Assembly (NCBI GenBank): GCA_013154385.1
Contig: JAADCO010000153.1
Span: forward strand, 1-19,441
Source: Thermodesulfobacteriota bacterium
GTDB taxonomy: Bacteria > Desulfobacterota > Thermodesulfobacteria > Thermodesulfobacteriales > Thermodesulfatatoraceae
Length of the DNA: 19,441 bases
Direction of reading: 5' to 3'
This document shows positions 6,544-11,718 of the stretch, piece by piece. The position numbers and the translations under genes are program-made. The notes below the pieces were generated by a model. That model was not told the origin of the DNA, ran no database searches, and saw only the letters and a list, made by a program, of their open reading frames with translations. Positions within the stretch are counted from its first letter, which is position 1. Each line of letters starts with the position of its first letter.

Positions 6544-7813
6544 AGACGATCTCGGCCTGCTCGAGCGCGCAGAGATCGCCGCACATGGAGCACTTCCGGT
6601 CCTTGACCGAGCGGCGTTCCTCAACCAGCCGGCGCGCGTCCTCGGGGAAGAGGAGGTTCTCGAAAACCGCCCCCCAGCGCAGATCGCGCCGGTCTTTGCT
6701 CACCTGCATGTCGCGCTGGTCGGCCTTGCCGCGCAGCTTGACCACGTCGCCCACGTGGGCCGCCAGACGCGCGGCCTTCACCCCCAGCACCACGTCCTCC
6801 TCGTTGGGGAGGGAAAGGTGCTCAGCCGGCGTCACGTAGCAGATGAGGTCCGCCCCGGCCTTGGCGGAGATGGCCGCCCCGATGGCCGCGGTGATGTGGT
6901 CGTAGGGGGCCCCGGCGTCAGCGGGAAGGGGCCCGAGCATGTAGTAGGGCGCCCCGCCGGACATCTTCTTCGCCAGAAGCACGCTGGCTTCGATCTCGTC
7001 GAGGGGGACGTGCCCCGGCCCTTCGACCATCACCTGACAGCCCGCCTCCCGCGCCCGCTCGGCCAGCTCGCAGTTGATGAGGAGCTCGGCCACCTGGGCG
7101 CGGTCAAGCGAGTCGTGGATGGCGCCCGCGCGCATCCCGTTTCCCAAAGAGAGCACGGTGTCGTATTTCTTGAGGATCTCCACCAGGCGGTCGAACTGCT
7201 CGTAGAGGGGATTTTCGCGCTGGTTCTTGACCATCCACTGGGCCATGAGGCTTCCGCCCTTGGAGACGAGCCCTCCGTAGCGATAGCCCTGGGCCTTCAA
7301 GCGCTCGATGGTGAAGAGGTTGATCCCGCAGTGGATGGCCATGAAGGCGATGCCGTCGGCGCACTGGCGCTCGATGAGCTCGAAGAGATAGTCCGGATCG
7401 AGCTTGGCGGGGTCGTGGTGCTCGCGGAGCACCTCGCAGAAGGCCTGATAGAGGGGGACGTTTCCCACCGGGAGGGAGACGGTCTCGATGATCTCGCGCC
7501 GGATCTGGTCTATGTCTCCGGCGGCGGAAAGCTCCATGAGGGTGTCGGCCCCGGCCTCCTCCGCCAGCCGGGCCTTTCTCTTCTCGAGCTCCGGGTCGCA
7601 GAGATGGCTCGAAGTCCCGATGGAGGCGTTGACCTTGGTGAAGAGCCCGGCCCCCACACCCACGGCCCGGCCGCTCTGCCGGGCCTTGATGATCACCACG
7701 TGGCCCCGGGCCACCTGGTCTCGCACGAATTCCGGCGAGACCCCCTCGGCCCGGGCCACCTGCTCCATGGCCTCGGTAATCTTTCCCGAACGGGCGGCTT
7801 CGAGTTCGGTCAT
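6506..7813 (-). CDS. thiC: Phosphomethylpyrimidine synthase ThiC (short form)
   Basis: Radical-SAM enzyme converting 5-aminoimidazole ribotide to the HMP-phosphate moiety of thiamine. Its 435 residues match the short form common in anaerobes and archaea rather than the roughly 600-residue proteobacterial form. Family blocks include NASIGTS, ADTLMELS, VPLYQAF, SLGNGMRAGAIHDSLDRAQ, MVEGPGHVPLDEIEA and LGPLPADAGAPYDHITAAIGAAISA. The C-terminal cluster motif is Cys408-x2-Cys411-x3-Cys415 (CSMCGDLCA). The gene begins one base after the stop of the preceding dehydrogenase gene, so it is read from the same message, and no TPP riboswitch position is available directly in front of it. The paralogue BzaF (hydroxybenzimidazole synthase for cobamides) has a similar sequence and cannot be excluded by eye. 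Confidence 0.9.
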   Translation of the reverse strand: MTELEAARSGKITEAMEQVARAEGVSPEFVRDQVARGHVVIIKARQSGRAVGVGAGLFTKVNASIGTSSHLCDPELEKRKARLAEEAGADTLMELSAAGDIDQIRREIIETVSLPVGNVPLYQAFCEVLREHHDPAKLDPDYLFELIERQCADGIAFMAIHCGINLFTIERLKAQGYRYGGLVSKGGSLMAQWMVKNQRENPLYEQFDRLVEILKKYDTVLSLGNGMRAGAIHDSLDRAQVAELLINCELAERAREAGCQVMVEGPGHVPLDEIEASVLLAKKMSGGAPYYMLGPLPADAGAPYDHITAAIGAAISAKAGADLICYVTPAEHLSLPNEEDVVLGVKAARLAAHVGDVVKLRGKADQRDMQVSKDRRDLRWGAVFENLLFPEDARRLVEERRSVKDRKCSMCGDLCALEQAEIVFKDFLKASKRND

Positions 7814-7814
7814 C

Positions 7815-8897
7815 TTAGAGTTCGACTCCTTCCTTGGTGTATTTGGCCACGAGATCGCCCACCTCGGAGGTGGAGTAACCCATCTTGCCCGCGGAAAGGC
7901 TCTTCAGATGGTCGCGGCAGACCTTGATGACCGCGTTCTCGATGGCCTGCGCCGCTTCCTCTTCGCCGAGATGCTCAAGCATCATCATCCCCGCGCAGAT
8001 GGCGGCCAGGGGATTGATGACGTTCTTGCCCGTGTACTTGGGCGCCGAGCCGCCGATGGGCTCAAACATGGAAACACCCTCGGGGTTGATGTTGCCTCCG
8101 GCGGCGATTCCCATGCCGCCCTGGATGATGGCCCCGAGGTCGGTGATGATGTCGCCGAACATGTTGTCGGTGACGATGACGTCGAACCATTCCGGGTTCT
8201 TCACGAACCACATGCAGGTGGCGTCCACGTGGGCGTAAGAGGTCTTGATATCCGGATACTCCTTGGCCACCTCGTAGAAGGTGCGCTCCCAGAGGTTCCA
8301 GGCGTAGGTGAGGACGTTCGTCTTGCCGACGAGCGTGAGCTCCTTCTTCTTGTTGCGCTTGCGGCAGAGCTCGAAGGCGAAGCGGATGCAGCGCTCCACC
8401 CCGAAGCGGGTGTTGATGGACTCCTGGACGGCCACTTCCTGGGGCGTTCCCTTGCGCAGGAAGCCGCCTCCGCCGGCGTAAAGCCCCTCGGTGTTCTCCC
8501 GCACCACGACGAAGTCGATGTCTTCCGGCCCCTTGTCCTTGATGGGGGTCCACACGCCCGGATAGAGCTTTACCGGTCGCAGGTTGATGTACTGGTCGAG
8601 CTCGAAGCGGATGCGGAGAAGGATCTCCTTCTCGAGGATGCCCGGCGGCACGTCCGGATGCCCGATGGCCCCGAGATAGATGGCGTCGTGCTTCTTGAGC
8701 TCTTCGATGCCCCCCTCGGGGATGGTCTCTCCGGTGCGGAGATAGCGCTCGCCGCCCCAATCGAAGTATTGATACTTGAGCTTGAAGCCAAACCTTTCGG
8801 CCGCGGCGTCAAGGACCTTGACGCCTTCGCGGATGACTTCGGGCCCGGTTCCGTCGCCCGGGATGACGGCAATCTTGTAAGTTTTTTCCTCGGCCAT
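7815..8897 (-). CDS. Isocitrate/isopropylmalate dehydrogenase family protein, probably 3-isopropylmalate dehydrogenase
   Basis: NAD(P)-dependent beta-decarboxylating dehydrogenase, 360 residues. It shows the N-terminal IAVIPGDGTGPEVI, the substrate loop RIRFELDQYINLRPVKLYPG, VVVRENTEGLYAGGGG, the catalytic Lys in GKTNVL, the metal-binding DVIVTDNMFGDIITDLGA, and the cofactor loop EPIGGSAPKYTGKNVINPLA. These assign the superfamily firmly. The DQYINLRP loop resembles both bacterial LeuB variants and tartrate dehydrogenase-type enzymes, so leucine biosynthesis is likely but not proven; no leuA, leuC or leuD is adjacent. The ATG at 8897 is preceded by GAGGAGGT. It is followed after one base by thiC, an unusual pairing that suggests co-expression. 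Confidence 0.85.
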   Translation of the reverse strand: MAEEKTYKIAVIPGDGTGPEVIREGVKVLDAAAERFGFKLKYQYFDWGGERYLRTGETIPEGGIEELKKHDAIYLGAIGHPDVPPGILEKEILLRIRFELDQYINLRPVKLYPGVWTPIKDKGPEDIDFVVVRENTEGLYAGGGGFLRKGTPQEVAVQESINTRFGVERCIRFAFELCRKRNKKKELTLVGKTNVLTYAWNLWERTFYEVAKEYPDIKTSYAHVDATCMWFVKNPEWFDVIVTDNMFGDIITDLGAIIQGGMGIAAGGNINPEGVSMFEPIGGSAPKYTGKNVINPLAAICAGMMMLEHLGEEEAAQAIENAVIKVCRDHLKSLSAGKMGYSTSEVGDLVAKYTKEGVEL

Positions 8898-8941
8898 GGA
8901 TAAGACCTCCTCGGCGGTTTTCCCTCGTTTTTAGGAGCACG

Positions 8942-8970
8942 GTTTTAGTCGCAGAATGGCCTTCCTTCAA
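8942..8970 (-). promoter_or_regulatory. Candidate promoter of the isopropylmalate dehydrogenase-thiC operon
   Basis: On the minus strand TTGAAG (8970-8965) is followed after exactly 17 bp by TAAAAC (8947-8942), a fair sigma70-type pair about 45 bp upstream of the ATG at 8897. The 124-bp divergent gap also serves the HD gene on the plus strand, for which I see no convincing hexamers. Confidence 0.4.
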
Positions 8971-9021
8971 GATGTGAGTTAAAAATCGAAGACTCCGGGA
9001 AAACTCTTGGGAGGTGTTCGT

Positions 9022-9597
9022 ATGCGGCGGCTAGCGAAGTTCCTCTTCGAAGGGGCCATGCTCAAGCGCCTGGAGCGCACGGGTTACGCCTATTTGGGCA
9101 CGGGAAGCGAGACCATCGCCGCTCATTCCTTCGGCGTGGCGCTCACGGCCCTTCTCCTTTCGTCTCTCGTGCCGGAAGCCGACGAGAAGAAGCTCTTGAA
9201 GATGGCCATCCTTCACGATTTCCTCGAGGCCCGCACCGGAGACCTCAATTCGGTGAACAAGCTCTACGACCAGGTGGACGAAGAAGCGGCGGCGAAAGAC
9301 GCCTTCTCCGGGCTTCCCGCCGGCAAGGAGTGGCAGGCCCTCTGGGACGAATACCGGCGGGGCGAAAGCCTCGAAGCCCAACTCGTCCACGACGCAGACC
9401 AGCTCGATCTCCTCATCATGCTCAAGGAGCAACACGACCTGGGGAATCCCTACGCCTCGCGCTGGATAACCTACGCCAAGAGGCGCCTGCGCACCGAGAT
9501 CGGCCAAAAACTGGCCGCGGCCATCACGGAAACGGACTGGGCCTCCTGGTGGCTCGACCAATTCGTGGCCCGCGAGGACGAGCAGGATGGGTCCTGA
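9022..9597 (+). CDS. HD-domain 5'-nucleotidase-like phosphohydrolase (YfbR/HDDC2 type)
   Basis: A 191-residue metal-dependent HD hydrolase. Metal-site residues line up with the YfbR/HDDC2 pattern: His35 (TIAAHSFGVAL), His65-Asp66 with Glu69 (ILHDFLEARTGD), and Asp124 (LVHDADQLD). YfbR removes phosphate from deoxynucleoside 5'-monophosphates, but the substrate here is inferred from similarity only. The ATG at 9022 is chosen because GGGAGGTG ends 5 bp before it. The TTG at 9007 lies upstream of that ribosome site and is unlikely to be used. The gene overlaps the next by 11 bp, so the two are translated together. An alternative label is simply HD-domain protein. Confidence 0.85.
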   Translation: MRRLAKFLFEGAMLKRLERTGYAYLGTGSETIAAHSFGVALTALLLSSLVPEADEKKLLKMAILHDFLEARTGDLNSVNKLYDQVDEEAAAKDAFSGLPAGKEWQALWDEYRRGESLEAQLVHDADQLDLLIMLKEQHDLGNPYASRWITYAKRRLRTEIGQKLAAAITETDWASWWLDQFVAREDEQDGS

Positions 9598-10567
9598 GAA
9601 GTGCGCCCGATGCGGCAAGTGCCTCTCGGTTTGCCCCACTTTTCAGACAAGCCGGCGGGAAACCTTCTCCCCGCGCGGGAGGGTGGCCCTCCACCAGGCC
9701 GGACTCCTCCGGGGCCAGGCCCTTTCGTTCTGCCTCCTGTGCGGCTCCTGTGAGGCCGTCTGCCCCAACCAGGTGCCGGTGGTGGAACTCGTGCTTGCGG
9801 CGCGGGAGGCCCATCCCCTAACCGGGGCGGACCTCGTCACCGGCGCGTGGGAGGCGGTCCTCCGCCTCGGACCCAGGTTTCGCGAAAGAGAAGAGCTCCC
9901 CGAACGCGGAAACCCCGTCGTCTTCCTGGGTTGCGGAGGGGACTTCCTCTATCCCCAGGCCGTGGAGGCCCTTGTGGGATTCCTGCGGAAAAAGGGGTTT
10001 TCGCCCGCGCTTCCCCGGGATCAGGGATGCTGCGGTCTTTTCGCCTTGAGCCTGGGGGCGCGGTCTTCCTTCCTGCGGCAGGCCCGGCGCAACCTCTCGG
10101 CCCTCGCCGAGGCCGAGGTCGTCATCACCCCCTGCGCTTCCTGCCTCTACACCTTGAAGGTCCTCTATCCGCGCTATCTTCGGGGCAGCAAATGGGCGCA
10201 ACTGGCCGACCAGGTGGCCCAAAAGACTTTCGAAGCCTCTTCGTTCTTATTTTTTCAAGGATTCGTTCGTAAGTATCACTATTTTTTATTTCAAGTTCCG
10301 TGTCACCTAAGATATATAAGTAGTATGAAATGGTGGTACCAAACAAAATTTGTGATTCATGAAGGTTGCTGTGGCGGAGGCGGACTTTTCGGAATCCGCT
10401 TCCCGAAAGAGAGTCAAAAAATTTTACGTTCTCTCCACCAAACCCTCGAAAGACAACGTGTCCACGAATTGGTTACGGCCTGCACCTCCTGCTGGCTGAC
10501 CCTCAAACGGCACTTTCGGCTTCCGGTAAAGATGCTATGCGAAGCCTTAAGTGTAGTTTATTGTTAG
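9587..10567 (+). CDS. (Fe-S)-binding protein with two CCG domains, GlcF/LutA/heterodisulfide-reductase-like
   Basis: A 326-residue redox protein. The N-terminus has two [4Fe-4S] motifs, CARCGKCLSVCP and CLLCGSCEAVCP. Next comes one CCG (cysteine-rich) domain with FLGCGGDFLYP, DQGCCG and ITPCASC, and a second with FQVPCHLR, HEGCCGGGG and TACTSC. This order is that of glycolate oxidase subunit GlcF and relatives in lactate or heterodisulfide metabolism. It is compact compared with the roughly 400-residue GlcF, with only about 17 residues between PCHLR and the second CCG. No flavin partner (GlcD) is nearby, so its substrate is unknown. Overlapping the HD gene by 11 bp suggests coupled translation. 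The 3' part lies in an AT-rich patch unlike the rest of the gene. Confidence 0.82.
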   Translation: MGPEKCARCGKCLSVCPTFQTSRRETFSPRGRVALHQAGLLRGQALSFCLLCGSCEAVCPNQVPVVELVLAAREAHPLTGADLVTGAWEAVLRLGPRFREREELPERGNPVVFLGCGGDFLYPQAVEALVGFLRKKGFSPALPRDQGCCGLFALSLGARSSFLRQARRNLSALAEAEVVITPCASCLYTLKVLYPRYLRGSKWAQLADQVAQKTFEASSFLFFQGFVRKYHYFLFQVPCHLRYISSMKWWYQTKFVIHEGCCGGGGLFGIRFPKESQKILRSLHQTLERQRVHELVTACTSCWLTLKRHFRLPVKMLCEALSVVYC

Positions 10568-10570
10568 CAC

Positions 10571-10599
10571 TTGATAAATGAATTAAAGTTAGATATGAT
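10571..10599 (+). promoter_or_regulatory. Strong sigma70-like promoter of the perR operon
   Basis: TTGATA (10571-10576), a 17-bp spacer, then TATGAT (10594-10599): five of six matches in each hexamer with ideal spacing. It lies just past the stop of the double-CCG gene, 52 bp before the perR start, with transcription expected to begin near 10606. Confidence 0.65.
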
Positions 10600-10612
10600 C
10601 CGTGGCGATAAA

Positions 10613-10635
10613 GATTTTAAAACTCAATTAAAATC
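10613..10635. promoter_or_regulatory. Perfect 8-bp dyad, candidate PerR/Fur-family operator
   Basis: GATTTTAA (10613-10620) and TTAAAATC (10628-10635) are exact inverted repeats with a 7-bp spacer. The site begins about 7 bp past the predicted start of transcription and 17 bp before perR, a good place for autorepression. It resembles the AT-rich inverted Fur/PerR boxes in size and symmetry but is not an exact match to the Bacillus PerR consensus. It could instead form a small 5' leader hairpin. Confidence 0.5.
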
Positions 10636-10651
10636 GAAAGGGTGATTCGAA

Positions 10652-11080
10652 ATGACCAAGGAAAAGATTGAACACTACCGGAAATTGGGGCTCAAGATGA
10701 CCCCCCAGAGGCTGGCCATCCTGGAGTACTTGGAAGGCAACACCGTCCATCCTTCGGCGGAAGACATCTTCCGGCACGTGGGGCAGAAGTTCCCGAGCAT
10801 GTCCTTTGCTACGGTCTACAACACCCTCGAGGCCCTGAAGGAGCGCGGGCTCATCATCGAGCTCAGCATCGACCCGGAAAAGAAGCGCTTTGATCCCAAC
10901 GTCGAGCCGCATCATCACATGATCTGCGAAAAATGCCATCGCATCTTCGATGTCTTCGAAGACTTTCCGATAAAATTGCCGGAAAAATACACCAAAAACT
11001 TCCACGTAAAACGGTATGAAGTGGTTTTTTACGGAATCTGTCGTGAATGTCAAGAAAAAGAGAAAGACAAGGGGGTTTAG
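10652..11080 (+). CDS. perR: Peroxide-responsive repressor PerR (Fur family)
   Basis: Metal-dependent repressor of peroxide-defence genes, 142 residues. The winged helix includes LKMTPQRLAILEYL and MSFATVYNTLEALKERGLI. Structural zinc Cys pairs are Cys92/Cys95 (CEKC) and Cys130/Cys133 (CREC). Aligning by eye to Bacillus subtilis PerR, every ligand of the peroxide-sensing iron site is present: His33, Asp81, His87, His89 and Asp100. The last corresponds to Asp104, which favours iron-dependent peroxide sensing, so PerR is a better call than Fur or Zur. The ribosome site AAAGGGTGA sits 6 bp before the ATG. Directly followed by a rubredoxin-like gene, recalling the perR-rbr-rdl operon of Desulfovibrio but without rubrerythrin. 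A dyad in its leader is a candidate self-operator. Confidence 0.9.
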   Translation: MTKEKIEHYRKLGLKMTPQRLAILEYLEGNTVHPSAEDIFRHVGQKFPSMSFATVYNTLEALKERGLIIELSIDPEKKRFDPNVEPHHHMICEKCHRIFDVFEDFPIKLPEKYTKNFHVKRYEVVFYGICRECQEKEKDKGV

Positions 11081-11082
11081 CC

Positions 11083-11190
11083 ATGGCGGTTTTCAAGTGT
11101 GAAAAGTGCGGAGCCACCAAAGAGGGACGCTGCAAGCCGCGTAAGTGCCCTTCCTGCGGAGCTCAGGGCACCATGAAGAAGGAATCCTAG
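11083..11190 (+). CDS. RCKP-type rubredoxin-like small protein
   Basis: A 35-residue protein, MAVFKCEKCGATKEGRCKPR continuing KCPSCGAQG. Two Cys pairs, Cys6-x2-Cys9 and Cys22-x2-Cys25, form a rubredoxin/desulforedoxin-like metal knuckle pair, and an extra Cys17 sits in the RCKP tetrad typical of this small family. It starts two bases after the perR stop, with GGGGG as ribosome site, and is co-transcribed with perR. By analogy with Rdl in Desulfovibrio it may carry electrons for peroxide or superoxide reduction, but no rubrerythrin or desulfoferrodoxin gene is next to it. Function inferred. Confidence 0.85.
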   Translation: MAVFKCEKCGATKEGRCKPRKCPSCGAQGTMKKES

Positions 11191-11199
11191 GAGGACGCC

Positions 11200-11643
11200 A
11201 TGTGCATGGAAGTCCGGCTGCGCTGTGAGTGCGGGGCAAAAGAGGCCGAGTTCAACCTTCGGGACAACGTCATGCCCCCGGAGGTCATCGTGAGCCTCTA
11301 TTGCCCTGCCTGCTCCGCGCACGCCGAATTCGACCCGGAGAGCATGATCCAGGACAACGGCTGGCTCATCGAGTACGACATGGATCTCGCGCGCTTCATG
11401 GCCGTCTCCAAGCTCGGCATCCCGCCGGAGAAGGTCACCCCGGACTTCATCTTCGACGAGGGTTACGCCACCTGGAAAGAGCTCTATCCCGGGGAACTCG
11501 AAGACATCAAGGCCGAGAAAGAGGCCATCGTCGCCATCCTCAAGGAGGATCCCAAGCGCTACTTCGAAGAGCTGCGCAAGTGGGCGCTCGCCCGCGTCGA
11601 ACGCCTGAAAGCCGAAGGCTGGCGCCGCGCACAAAATCTCTAG
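11200..11643 (+). CDS. Conserved-looking hypothetical protein with zinc-ribbon cysteines, third gene of the perR operon
   Basis: I do not recognise this 147-residue family. The N-terminus carries Cys9-x-Cys11 (RCECGAKEAEF) and Cys35-x2-Cys38 (YCPACS), a likely zinc ribbon. The middle is acidic (IEYDMDLARFMAVSKLGIPP), and residues 92-145 are probably helical and highly charged. There is no signal peptide or membrane segment. An AGGAGG ribosome site overlaps the stop of the rubredoxin-like gene and lies 5 bp before the ATG, so it is the third gene of the perR transcript. Its position suggests a role in oxidative or metal stress, but the sequence alone gives no activity. Confidence 0.75.
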   Translation: MCMEVRLRCECGAKEAEFNLRDNVMPPEVIVSLYCPACSAHAEFDPESMIQDNGWLIEYDMDLARFMAVSKLGIPPEKVTPDFIFDEGYATWKELYPGELEDIKAEKEAIVAILKEDPKRYFEELRKWALARVERLKAEGWRRAQNL

Positions 11644-11644
11644 C

Positions 11645-11673
11645 TTGCCTTTTGACCTCCCGCCAGGTAAAAC
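11645..11673 (+). promoter_or_regulatory. Possible promoter in front of iorA
   Basis: TTGCCT (11645-11650), 17 bp, then TAAAAC (11668-11673), each four of six matches. If real, transcription would start near 11680, inside the loop of the inverted repeat described at 11654-11715. That repeat would then act as DNA rather than RNA. Weak evidence. Confidence 0.3.
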
Positions 11674-11715
11674 CTCACCAGCCTAGGCTTTCAAGTTCAA
11701 ATTGTGCGGGAGGTC
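11654..11715 (+). promoter_or_regulatory. Inverted repeat covering the iorA ribosome-binding site
   Basis: GACCTCCCGC (11654-11663) is an exact inverted copy of GCGGGAGGTC (11706-11715), and the right arm contains the GGGAGGT ribosome site of iorA. The 42-base loop holds a small AGGT-AAA-ACCT hairpin (11665-11675) and the ten-base palindrome AGCCTAGGCT (11680-11689). Folded as RNA this would hide the ribosome site; the ACCTC at 11672-11676 could pair with the same site as an alternative. No known riboswitch class is recognised. Confidence 0.5.
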
Positions 11716-11718
11716 CCC

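Noticed and set aside
9007..9021. TTG at 9007 as the HD gene start
   Set aside because: It precedes the GGGAGGTG ribosome site, which serves the ATG at 9022.
10565..10590. TTAGCACTT at 10564-10572 as half of a CIRCE element
   Set aside because: The matching GAGTGCTAA half is absent at the required 9-bp distance, and the bases are better explained as the perR -35 region.
11704..11718. GTG at 11704 as the iorA start
   Set aside because: It lies upstream of the GGGAGGT ribosome site that is correctly placed for the ATG at 11719, and the added residues are not family-like.
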